Assembly: GCF_030372065.1 (NCBI RefSeq)
Contig: NZ_JAUDEA010000005.1
Location: forward strand, 62,001-126,000
DNA from: Thermophilibacter provencensis
GTDB taxonomy: Bacteria; Actinomycetota; Coriobacteriia; Coriobacteriales; Atopobiaceae
Reading direction: 5' to 3'
Length of the DNA stretch: 64,000 nt
Shown: positions 36,643 through 44,088 of the stretch, one piece after another
Position numbering within the stretch: the first letter of the stretch is position 1
How the letters are laid out: the number at the start of each line of letters is the position of its first letter
Notes under the pieces: model-generated
Database searches by the model: none
What the model saw: the letters and a program-made list of their open reading frames with translations, nothing else
What the model was told of the DNA's origin: nothing
Position numbers and translations under genes: made by a program

Positions 36643-36960
36643 ACCCAGATCCGGTTCTGGGTCCGCGACGGCGCCAACCCTGTGCACAAATCCGGTTCTG
36701 GGTCCCCGACGGCGCCAACCCAGCACCCAGATTCAGTTCTGGGTCCGCAACGAGAACAACCCAGCACCCAAATCCAGTTCTGGGTCCGCAGCGGCAATGA
36801 GCCTGCACCCAGATCTGATTCTGGGTCCGTTACGGATCCAGTCCAGTACGCAAATCCGGTTCTGTGCGCGGGTTTGGGGGGCGAGAAGGACCCAAATCCG
36901 GTTCTGGGTGCTGGAGTGACAGAGCGTGGGGGCGAGAAGGACCCAGATCCGGTTCTGGGT
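36643..36960. repeat. Array of eight 20-nt hairpin units, 41-nt period
   Basis: Units close to ACCCAGATCCGGTTCTGGGT begin at 36643, 36684, 36725, 36766, 36807, 36848, 36890 and 36941. The first six are spaced by exactly 41 bases, then 42 and 51. In full copies ACCCAGA and TCTGGGT are complementary, so each unit can fold as a stem of seven with a six-base loop. The spacers are related to each other (CCGCGACGGCGCCAACC type, later GCGAGAAGG), unlike CRISPR spacers, and no cas gene is present. Frames are open through the array on both strands, but only because of the repeat. It ends 110 bases before der. Confidence 0.9.
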
Positions 36961-37070
36961 GCCGGCACGAGAGACGGAGTCGCAAAAAAGTGGGGATTTA
37001 GCGCGCTCACCGGCCAAAACCTGCCGCTCGTGCTAGACTTCTTGCGCCAATGGAATAGCAAGGAGACAAG

Positions 37071-38402
37071 ATGCCAAAGCCCGTAGTCGCCGTGGTCGGC
37101 CGCCCCAACGTCGGCAAGTCCACGCTCGTCAACCGCATTGCGGTGAGCCGCGACGCCATCGTCCACGAGTCGCGCGGGGTCACGCGCGACCGCTCGTACC
37201 ACGACGCCGACTGGAACGGTCGCGACTTCACCCTCATCGACACCGGCGGCATCGAGTCTGTCAAGTCAAAGGACGTCTTTGCGCCCCGTATCCGCGAACA
37301 GGCGCTCATGGCCTGCGAGGAGGCCGACGTCATCGTCTTTGTGGTGGACGGCACCACCGGCGTGACCGACGAGGACGAGGAGGTCGCGCGCATCCTGCGC
37401 AAGACCGACAAGCCCGTCTTCCTCGTGGTCAACAAGAAGGACAACCCCGCCACCGAGCAGGACGGTCTCTGGGACTTTTACGCCCTCGGCGTCGGCGAGC
37501 CGCGCCCGCTCTCCGCGGGGCATGGCTACGGCACGGGTGACCTCCTCGACGACATCGTCGCAGCCTTCCCCGAGCCCTCCGAGGAGGAGCCCGCGGACGA
37601 CATGCTCTCCCTGGCCATAGTCGGCCGCCCCAACGTCGGCAAGTCCAGCCTCGCCAACCGTCTCGCCAACAAGAAGCGCTCCATCGTCTCTGACGTGGCG
37701 GGCACCACGCGCGACGCCATTGACAGCGTGATCGAGTGGAAGGGCATGCCCATCAAGCTCGTGGACACCGCGGGCATGCGCAAGAAGACGCAGGTCCACG
37801 AGGACGTCGAGTACTACAGCCTGGTGCGCGGCCTCCAGGCGATCGACCGCGCTGACGTGTGCCTGCTCGTCGTGGACGCCACCGTGGGCGTGACCGAGCA
37901 GGACCAGAAGGTTGCCAACATGGCCATCGACCGTGGCTGCGGCCTCGTGCTCGTGCTCAACAAGTGGGACCTCATCGAGACCGACCAGCAGCGTGACGAG
38001 ATCGTCGCCTCCATCGACAAGCGCCTCGCCTTCGCGCCGTGGATCCCCACCGTCAACGTCTCCGCGCTCACCGGGCGCGCCGTCGACAAGGTCCTCGGCC
38101 TGGCCGTCCGAGCCGCCGAGGCGCATGCCTGCCAGCTCAAGACCTCCGAGCTCAACGATCTTCTCGCGGAGATTCGCGAGGGCGGTCACACCCGCAGCGA
38201 GAAGGGCCGCAGGCTCAAGATCCAGTACGCCACGCAGACGGGCAGCAAGCCGCCGGTCATCTCCTTCTGGTGCAACGCCCCCGACCTCGTGGACGATAAC
38301 TTCGAGCGCTTCCTCGAGAACCGCCTCCGCGCGCGCTTTGACCTCACGGGCACGCCGGTACGCCTCAAGTTCCGCAGGAAGTCCGAGGGGGGCGAGCGCT
38401 AG
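37071..38402 (+). CDS. der: Ribosome biogenesis GTPase Der (EngA)
   Basis: Double GTPase needed for 50S assembly. The 443-residue protein has two tandem G domains, GRPNVGKSTLVNRI with DTGGI and NKKD, then GRPNVGKSSLANRL with DTAGMRKK and NKWD, and a C-terminal KH-like domain (TGTPVRLKFR). AAGGAGACAAG precedes ATG 37071; TAGACT at 37044-37049 may be a -10. Its stop overlaps the GTG start of plsY by one base. The hairpin array lies just upstream and could affect its expression. Confidence 0.96.
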   Translation: MPKPVVAVVGRPNVGKSTLVNRIAVSRDAIVHESRGVTRDRSYHDADWNGRDFTLIDTGGIESVKSKDVFAPRIREQALMACEEADVIVFVVDGTTGVTDEDEEVARILRKTDKPVFLVVNKKDNPATEQDGLWDFYALGVGEPRPLSAGHGYGTGDLLDDIVAAFPEPSEEEPADDMLSLAIVGRPNVGKSSLANRLANKKRSIVSDVAGTTRDAIDSVIEWKGMPIKLVDTAGMRKKTQVHEDVEYYSLVRGLQAIDRADVCLLVVDATVGVTEQDQKVANMAIDRGCGLVLVLNKWDLIETDQQRDEIVASIDKRLAFAPWIPTVNVSALTGRAVDKVLGLAVRAAEAHACQLKTSELNDLLAEIREGGHTRSEKGRRLKIQYATQTGSKPPVISFWCNAPDLVDDNFERFLENRLRARFDLTGTPVRLKFRRKSEGGER

Positions 38403-39073
38403 TGGACCCGCTCATGCTCTGGACCATCGCCTTCACCGTGGGCGCGTACTTTGTGTGCGGCATCCCCTTTGGCCTGGTCATCGCCTTGGCCATGGGCCAC
38501 GTTGACGTCCGCGAGGTGGGATCGGGCAACATCGGGACCACAAACGTCGCGCGCTCGGTGGGCAAGGGCGCCGCGGCCGCCACGCTCCTGCTTGACCTGG
38601 GCAAGGGCCTCATCTGGATGGTTGTCGCCCGCTACGGCATCGCCGCGCTCGCGCTGGGCGGCGACGTTGCGGCGCTCGACCACACCACGGCCTTTGGCGT
38701 CTCGCTCTCCTGCGTCTTTCTCGGCTGCATCCTCGGCCACGTCTTTACCCCGTACCTGCGCTTTCATGGTGGCAAGGGTATCGCCGTCGGGTTTGGTGCC
38801 GCGCTTGGGCTCTACTGGCCCATCGGCGTGGGGCTTCTCGCCCTCTTCCTCGTTCTTGCCATCCCCACGCGCTACGTCTCGCTGGGCTCCGTCGTTGCCG
38901 CGGCGTCACTTCCCGTCTGGTGCGTGATCTTTGGCTTTCCCACGGCCTCCGTGGTTCCCGTGGTCATTGCCGCGGTGGTTGTCATCTGGTCTCACCGAGA
39001 GAACGTCCGGCGCCTTGTCCATGGGGACGAGCGGCGCTTTGCCTTCCACAAGTCAGAGAGCAAGGAGAACTAG
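38402..39073 (+). CDS. plsY: Glycerol-3-phosphate acyltransferase PlsY
   Basis: Transfers acyl from acyl-phosphate to glycerol 3-phosphate, first step of phospholipid synthesis. The 223-residue membrane protein has the three family motifs: GSGNIGTTNVAR, LRFHGGKGIAVGFGA and SHRENVRRLVHGDE, with about six membrane segments. der-plsY adjacency is common. GTG start, one-base overlap with der. The acyl-phosphate partner PlsX is not in the window. Confidence 0.94.
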   Translation: MDPLMLWTIAFTVGAYFVCGIPFGLVIALAMGHVDVREVGSGNIGTTNVARSVGKGAAAATLLLDLGKGLIWMVVARYGIAALALGGDVAALDHTTAFGVSLSCVFLGCILGHVFTPYLRFHGGKGIAVGFGAALGLYWPIGVGLLALFLVLAIPTRYVSLGSVVAAASLPVWCVIFGFPTASVVPVVIAAVVVIWSHRENVRRLVHGDERRFAFHKSESKEN

Positions 39074-39075
39074 CG

Positions 39076-39753
39076 ATGCTGGAAGAGATCAAGATTGCCC
39101 CCTCCATCCTCGCAGCGAACTACCTTCGTCTTGGGGAGGAGCTTGCCGACGTCTCCACGGGGGACCTCATTCACTTTGATGTCATGGACGGCCACTTTGT
39201 CCCCAACCTCTCGTTTGGCATTGACGTCGTGCGCGCGGTGAAGTCTGCCACCGACCTTCCGGTTGACGTGCACCTTATGATCACCAACCCGGACGAGATG
39301 GTCGAGAAGTACCTCGACGCTGGCGCGGACTACCTCTCCTTCCACTACGAAGCAACCGCCCACGCGCACCGGCTTGTCTCCCTCATTCATGAGCGCGGCG
39401 CCAAGGCTTCGGTGGCCCTCAACCCCGCCACGCCCGTGGCCGCCCTCGAGCCCATCCTCGGTGACCTCGACATGGTTCTTGTCATGACGGTGAACCCCGG
39501 CTTTGGCGGGCAGAGTTTCATCGAGTCCTCTTCCCGCAAGATCCGCAGGCTCCGTCGCATGTGCGACGAGCAGGGCGTGAACCCGCTCATCGAGGTTGAC
39601 GGCGGCATGTCCGCCAAGACCGTCGCCAAGGTGACGAGCGCGGGTGCCAACGTGATCGTTGCCGGGAGCTCCGTCTTTGGCGCGCCCGACCGCGCCGCCG
39701 CCATCGATGAGATCAGGCGCGCTGGTCAGGCCGGCGTCTCCAAGATGGCGTGA
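39076..39753 (+). CDS. rpe: Ribulose-phosphate 3-epimerase
   Basis: Interconverts ribulose 5-phosphate and xylulose 5-phosphate in the pentose phosphate pathway. The 225-residue TIM barrel has IAPSILAANYLRLGEEL, HFDVMDGHFVPNLSFG, VDVHLMITNP, TVNPGFGGQSFI and IEVDGGMSAKT with the catalytic Asp pair and metal-binding His. AGGAG at 39063-39067 sets ATG 39076, three bases after the plsY stop. Confidence 0.96.
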   Translation: MLEEIKIAPSILAANYLRLGEELADVSTGDLIHFDVMDGHFVPNLSFGIDVVRAVKSATDLPVDVHLMITNPDEMVEKYLDAGADYLSFHYEATAHAHRLVSLIHERGAKASVALNPATPVAALEPILGDLDMVLVMTVNPGFGGQSFIESSSRKIRRLRRMCDEQGVNPLIEVDGGMSAKTVAKVTSAGANVIVAGSSVFGAPDRAAAIDEIRRAGQAGVSKMA

Positions 39754-39755
39754 CG

Positions 39756-40937
39756 ATGGACGCCACCTACACCTATCTCGATTACGCCGCCTCCTGCCCC
39801 ATGAGGCCGGAGGCGCTCTCGGCAGAGCGCGCCTATGACGAGGGCGAGCTTGCCGGCGTGAACCCCAACTCGCTTCATTCGTCCGGCCGTGCCGCCGCCC
39901 GCGCGCTCGACGGTGCCCGGCGCGAGATTGCCGCCTGTCTCGGCGGCGGGCTTCGCCCGTCTGACGTCGTCTTCACCTCGGGCGGGACGGAGTCGAACAA
40001 CCTTGCGGTTCTCGGCCTTGCCGAGGGCGCGCGGGCGCGGGACTCCCGCAGGAGGCGCATCGTCCTCTCTGCCATAGAGCACGACTCGGTGCTCGACCTC
40101 GTGGGCCCGCTGCGCGAGCGCGGCTTTGAGGTCGAGCTCGTGAGCCCCAACCGCCAGGGAGTCGTTGAGCCCGGCGCGCTCGAGGCGCTTCTCGGCGAGA
40201 CGTGCGCGCTCGTCTCGATCATGTATGCCAACAACGAGACCGGCGTCATTCAGCCCGTTTCCGAGCTCGCGCGATCCGCCCGCTCGCGCGGGGCGCTTTT
40301 CCACACGGACGCCGTCCAGGCGTTTGGGCACGTGCCCCTTGAGCTTTCCGACGTGGACGCCGTGAGCGTTGCCGCCCACAAGATCGGCGGCCCCGTCGGC
40401 GTGGGGGCGCTCGCGGTGCGCGGCCGCGTTCCCCTGAGGCCCCAGAGCTTTGGCGGTGGGCAGGAGCAGGGCAGGCGTGCCGGAACGCAGGACGTCCGCG
40501 GAGCCCTTGCCTTTGCGGCGGCCGCGCGCGCCTGTTGCGGGACCCTTGCCGAGACGCGAGGGCTCGTCTCGCGCCGAGCCCGGGGGCTCTACGACCTGCT
40601 CTGCGCTCCCGATACCGGAATCATCCCCACCACCTCTGTGGCGATGGGGCCGGACCGTCTTCCGGGCATCGTGAGCGTGATGGTGCCGCGCCTGGACTCC
40701 GAGACGCTCATCCTTGCCCTTGACCAGGCAGGCTTTGGGGTCTCCGCCGCCTCCGCGTGCTCCTCGGGCTCGCTTGACGCGAGCCACGTGCTCCTTGCCA
40801 TGGGCATCCCCCGTGACGAGGCGCTGGGGTCGCTGCGCATCTCCTTTGACGAGCGGGTTGCCCCGAGCGACCTCGACCGCTTTGCCAAGACGCTGATTGC
40901 TATCGTCGCCGAGCGCTCCTCCGGGCGCAGGCGCTAG
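39756..40937 (+). CDS. Cysteine desulfurase (NifS/IscS family)
   Basis: PLP enzyme releasing sulfur from cysteine for Fe-S clusters or thio-tRNA. The 393-residue protein has YLDYAASCPMRPEAL, SGGTESNNLAVLG, IEHDSVLD, YANNETGVIQPV, FHTDAVQAFGHVPL, SVAAHKIGGPVGVGAL with the PLP Lys, and the active-site Cys in SAASACSSGSLDASHVL. Elsewhere this class I type pairs with mnmA or an iscU; neither is adjacent. ATG 39756 is chosen over GTG 39750, which overlaps the rpe stop. Confidence 0.9.
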   Translation: MDATYTYLDYAASCPMRPEALSAERAYDEGELAGVNPNSLHSSGRAAARALDGARREIAACLGGGLRPSDVVFTSGGTESNNLAVLGLAEGARARDSRRRRIVLSAIEHDSVLDLVGPLRERGFEVELVSPNRQGVVEPGALEALLGETCALVSIMYANNETGVIQPVSELARSARSRGALFHTDAVQAFGHVPLELSDVDAVSVAAHKIGGPVGVGALAVRGRVPLRPQSFGGGQEQGRRAGTQDVRGALAFAAAARACCGTLAETRGLVSRRARGLYDLLCAPDTGIIPTTSVAMGPDRLPGIVSVMVPRLDSETLILALDQAGFGVSAASACSSGSLDASHVLLAMGIPRDEALGSLRISFDERVAPSDLDRFAKTLIAIVAERSSGRRR

Positions 40938-40949
40938 GAAAGAGGAACC

Positions 40950-41675
40950 ATGACCGAAGCATCTGCCCTCATGAAGCTGCAGGAACTCGACCTCGAGCTC
41001 CTCAAGTGCGCGTCCACGCTCGCCTCCATGCCGCAGCAGGCGCGCCTCAAGACCATCGCCCTTGCCGCCAAGAAGGTGAGAAGCGAGCTCACCTCCATCG
41101 TGGGCCAGCGCAAGGACGCCGAGCTTGAGATCGCCGACGTGGAGGCCAACCTCGCCCACTATCACGAGAAGACCGCGGAGGTCCAGGCCACTGCGGACTC
41201 CGGCGCCTTCACGCACCGCGAGGTGCGCGACATCGAGCAGCAGCTCACCTCACTTGCCAAGCACATCGAGAAGGCCGAGTTCACCCTCGGGCCGCTTCGC
41301 GAGCGTCTGGAGAGGCTCGCGCGCGCCGAGAAGAACGCGCGTCTCACCGCCGAGAAGATCGAGGTCGAGCGCAAGGCTACCGAGGAGTCCCTTACGCACG
41401 ACTCCGCTGAGCTGCGCGCCAAGATCGTCGAGCTCTCCCGCGAGCGCGACCGCGTTGCGGGCGGCGTCTCCGCCGAGCACCTCGCGAGCTACGAGACCGC
41501 GCGCAAGCGCTTCAAGGGCCTCGGCGTCGAGCGCCTGCGCGGCAACGTCCCCTCGGTCTGCCGCGTGAAGCTCCAGCCGAGCTCCTTCCACGACCTCGCC
41601 CAAGGCGAGGAGATCACCGAGTGCCCGTACTGCCACCGCATCCTCATCACCTCGGAGGAGGTGGAGGGGGAGTGA
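40950..41675 (+). CDS. Coiled-coil protein with C-terminal C4 zinc ribbon
   Basis: A 241-residue protein: long antiparallel coiled coil (about residues 30-180) and a C-terminal zinc-ribbon half ECPYCHRIL with basic residues before it. This matches the zf-RING_7/DUF164 family widespread in actinobacteria, of unknown function, probably nucleic-acid related. Only one CxxC pair is clear here; the first Cys may be in SVCRV. AAAGAGGAAC precedes ATG 40950. It overlaps coaBC by four bases. Confidence 0.82.
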   Translation: MTEASALMKLQELDLELLKCASTLASMPQQARLKTIALAAKKVRSELTSIVGQRKDAELEIADVEANLAHYHEKTAEVQATADSGAFTHREVRDIEQQLTSLAKHIEKAEFTLGPLRERLERLARAEKNARLTAEKIEVERKATEESLTHDSAELRAKIVELSRERDRVAGGVSAEHLASYETARKRFKGLGVERLRGNVPSVCRVKLQPSSFHDLAQGEEITECPYCHRILITSEEVEGE

Positions 41676-42907
41676 GCGAGCAGGGTGAGCGCACGCCGCG
41701 CGTCCTTCTCGCCGTCTGCGGGGGGATTGCCGCCTACAAGGCGTGCGAGGTGCTGCGCGGGCTTCAGAAGGCCGGGTGCGAGGTCCGCGTGACCATGACC
41801 GCGGACGCGGTGCGCTTCGTGGGCACCGTGACCTTTGAGGCGCTCTCCGGCGCGCCCGTCGCCACGTCGCTCTATGACTATCCCGGCTCCGCGATCCCGC
41901 ACATCGACCTCGCGGAGTGGGCCGACGCTGCCGTCGTGGTGCCCGCCACCGCCAACGTCATGGCCAAGATGGCCTGCGGCATCGCCGACGACTGCCTCAC
42001 GACGACGCTCCTGGCGTGCGCGTGCCCCGTGCTCGTGGCGCCGGGGATGAACGTGCACATGTGGCAGAACCCCGCCACGCAGGCCAACGCCGCCACGCTG
42101 CGCGGGCGCGGCGTGAGCTTTGTGGGGCCCGACACGGGTCGCCTTGCCTGCGGAGACGTGGGCGAGGGCAAGCTCGCGGGGGTGGATGAGATCGTGTCCG
42201 CCGCGCTCGCGCTCCTTGGGCCGCGCGACCTCGTTGGCCTGCACGTGCTCGTGAACGCCGGCCCCACGCACGAGGCCATCGACCCCGTGCGCTACATCGC
42301 CAACCGCTCCACGGGCAAGATGGGCTACGCCATCGCGGAGGCCGCGGCACGACGTGGGGCCGAGGTGACGCTCGTCTCCGGGCCCACCTCGCTTGTGGCT
42401 CCTGCTGGCGTGCGACGCGTGGACGTAGAGAGCGCCGCGCAGATGCACGACGCTACGCTTGCGGAGTTTGAGGCCGCCGACGTTGCCATCTGCAGCGCCG
42501 CGGTGGCCGACTACACGCCCGTGGCGCCCGCGGACCACAAGCTCAAAAAGTCGCGCGAGCGCCTGGACGCGATCGAGCTCACGGAGACGGCCGACATCCT
42601 GGCCGACCTCTGCGCCGTGAAGGGACCGCGTGTGGTGGTGGGTTTTGCCGCCGAGACGGACGATCTGCTCGCCCACGCGCGGGAGAAGCTTGAGCGCAAG
42701 GGGGCCGACCTCATCGTGGCCAACGACGTGAGTCGCCCCGAGTCCACCTTTGGCGCCGACACCAACCGCGTGGCGTTCGTAACCGCCGGTGGCGTTGAGC
42801 AGCTCGAAACCCTGCCCCTTCCTGCCGTTGCCGATGCGCTTTTGAGCCGCATTGTCCCGGGCGGGGGCCCTGGGACGGGCCCCGTTGGCGAGAAGGGCCT
42901 TGGGTAG
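41672..42907 (+). CDS. coaBC: Bifunctional phosphopantothenoylcysteine decarboxylase / synthetase
   Basis: Two consecutive coenzyme A steps. The N-terminal CoaC flavoprotein (residues ~10-185) has VLLAVCGGIAAYKACEVLR, ATANVMAKMACGIADD and APGMNVHMWQNPATQ; the C-terminal CoaB (~190-400) has LVNAGPTHEAIDPVRYIANR, STGKMGYAIAEAA and AAVADYTPVAPADHKLKK. The 411-residue protein starts at GTG 41672 after GAGGTGGAGGGGGA. It ends the der-to-coaBC run. Confidence 0.94.
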   Translation: MSEQGERTPRVLLAVCGGIAAYKACEVLRGLQKAGCEVRVTMTADAVRFVGTVTFEALSGAPVATSLYDYPGSAIPHIDLAEWADAAVVVPATANVMAKMACGIADDCLTTTLLACACPVLVAPGMNVHMWQNPATQANAATLRGRGVSFVGPDTGRLACGDVGEGKLAGVDEIVSAALALLGPRDLVGLHVLVNAGPTHEAIDPVRYIANRSTGKMGYAIAEAAARRGAEVTLVSGPTSLVAPAGVRRVDVESAAQMHDATLAEFEAADVAICSAAVADYTPVAPADHKLKKSRERLDAIELTETADILADLCAVKGPRVVVGFAAETDDLLAHAREKLERKGADLIVANDVSRPESTFGADTNRVAFVTAGGVEQLETLPLPAVADALLSRIVPGGGPGTGPVGEKGLG

Positions 42908-42937
42908 GGCCCGCGCCCCCATGCGCTTGGCGCGGGA

Positions 42938-42985
42938 ACCCGTCCTTTTCTCTGAGCGAAAGATCACGTCCCCAAATAACAGGAG
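42938..42985. repeat. Single REP-like arm upstream of nfo
   Basis: CCCGTCC, TTTTCTCTGAGCGAAAGATC and ACGTCCCCAAATAACAG align with the right arm of the 198-346 element. No partner arm is present, so it is a degenerate solo copy; its 3' end supplies part of the sequence before the nfo ribosome-binding site. Confidence 0.7.
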
Positions 42986-42991
42986 GGTGAG

Positions 42992-43825
42992 TTGAGGGAG
43001 CTTCGTGTTGGGTGCCATCTTTCCACCGCCAACGGCTACGCTGCGATGGCGGGGGACGCCGTGTCCATCGGCGCCACCACGTTTGCGTTCTTCACGCGCA
43101 ACCCGCGCGGCGGCAACGCCCGCGAGCTTGACGAGAAGGACCTCGCCGCGTTTCTTGCCACGCTTACGGAGCACGGCATTGGCCCGCTCGTGGCGCACGC
43201 GCCCTACACGTACAACCTCTGCTCCTCCAAGCCGGAGACCGTCGAGTTCGCGCGCCGTGCGATGCGCGAGGACCTGGAGCGCATGGAGCACCTCCCGGGC
43301 CACCTCTACAACTTCCACCCCGGCTCCCACGTCAAGCAGGGCGCCGACGAGGGCATCAGCCTCATCTGCGAGGGCCTGAACGAGGTCCTGGAGCCCGGCC
43401 AGGCAACCACGGTGCTGCTTGAGACCATGGCGGGCAAGGGCACCGAGGTCGGCCGCTCCTTCGAGGAGCTGGCCCGCATCATCGACGGCGTGAAGCACAA
43501 CGAGCTTCTCGGCGTGTGCCTGGACACCTGCCACGTGGCGGACGCGGGCTACGACATCGTCCACGACCTCGACGGCGTGCTTGACGAGTTTGACCGCGTG
43601 ATCGGCCTTACGCGCCTTCGCGCCCTGCACCTCAACGACTCCAAGAACCCGCTCGGCTCCCACAAGGACCGCCACGAGAAGATCGGCGCGGGCACGCTCG
43701 GCCTCGGGACCTTCCGCGCCGTGGTCGCCAACGAGCGCCTTGCGGGGCTGCCCATGGTGCTCGAGACCCCGCAGGCCGGCCTCGACGGCTGGGCGGCAGA
43801 AATCGCGCTGCTGCGTAGCTTGTAG
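42992..43825 (+). CDS. nfo: Deoxyribonuclease IV (apurinic endonuclease)
   Basis: Zinc-dependent AP endonuclease of base-excision repair. The 277-residue TIM barrel has VGCHLSTANGYAAM, VAHAPYTYNL, NFHPGSHVKQGADEG, LLETMAGKGTEVG, CLDTCHVADAGYDI and HLNDSKNPLGSHKDRHEKIG, which together give the trinuclear zinc ligands. The start is TTG 42992, seven bases after GGAGGG. Confidence 0.93.
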   Translation: MRELRVGCHLSTANGYAAMAGDAVSIGATTFAFFTRNPRGGNARELDEKDLAAFLATLTEHGIGPLVAHAPYTYNLCSSKPETVEFARRAMREDLERMEHLPGHLYNFHPGSHVKQGADEGISLICEGLNEVLEPGQATTVLLETMAGKGTEVGRSFEELARIIDGVKHNELLGVCLDTCHVADAGYDIVHDLDGVLDEFDRVIGLTRLRALHLNDSKNPLGSHKDRHEKIGAGTLGLGTFRAVVANERLAGLPMVLETPQAGLDGWAAEIALLRSL

Positions 43826-43865
43826 GGGCGCGGCTCGACGGTCCTTCTCGCCAGGCGCTTGTCCA

Positions 43866-43962
43866 AAACCTGACAGGTAGCACTTCTTTTTCACAGGCTC
43901 TTCTCTGTAAGCTATGGTTTCTTTTGTCTAACGGCTACGAAGAGAGACTACCTGCCAGGTTT
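43866..43962. repeat. Inverted repeat in the nfo / ABC-F interval
   Basis: AAACCTGACAGGTAG (43866-43880) and CTACCTGCCAGGTTT (43948-43962) are complementary at 14 of 15 bases with 67 bases between. Immediately after, GCTGCGAGAAGAACC occurs twice (43981 and 44009) as a direct repeat with 28-base spacing. The 43826-44088 interval holds no gene. Confidence 0.7.
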
Positions 43963-44088
43963 ACCGTTTGGAAACACAGCGCTGCGAGAAGAACCTTGAC
44001 CAGAAAAGCGCTGCGAGAAGAACCGCGTGCTCTCATGCGCCTCGCCCCTATAATGGGGAGCGTTACCGCGACGGAGGGGCGTCCTTAC

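Noticed and set aside
36643-36960. CRISPR array
   Set aside because: Repeat units vary, spacers resemble each other and spacing changes at the end; no cas genes and no leader.
36553-37202. Long open frames on both strands across the hairpin array (plus 36553-37086, minus 36564-37202)
   Set aside because: They are open because the repeat lacks stops in several frames; no ribosome-binding site, composition of a low-complexity repeat, and one runs into der.
41489-43894. 801-codon minus-strand open frame
   Set aside because: It lies antisense to the zinc-ribbon gene, coaBC and nfo, all clear genes; a GC-rich shadow frame with repetitive His/Val/Gly/Leu content.
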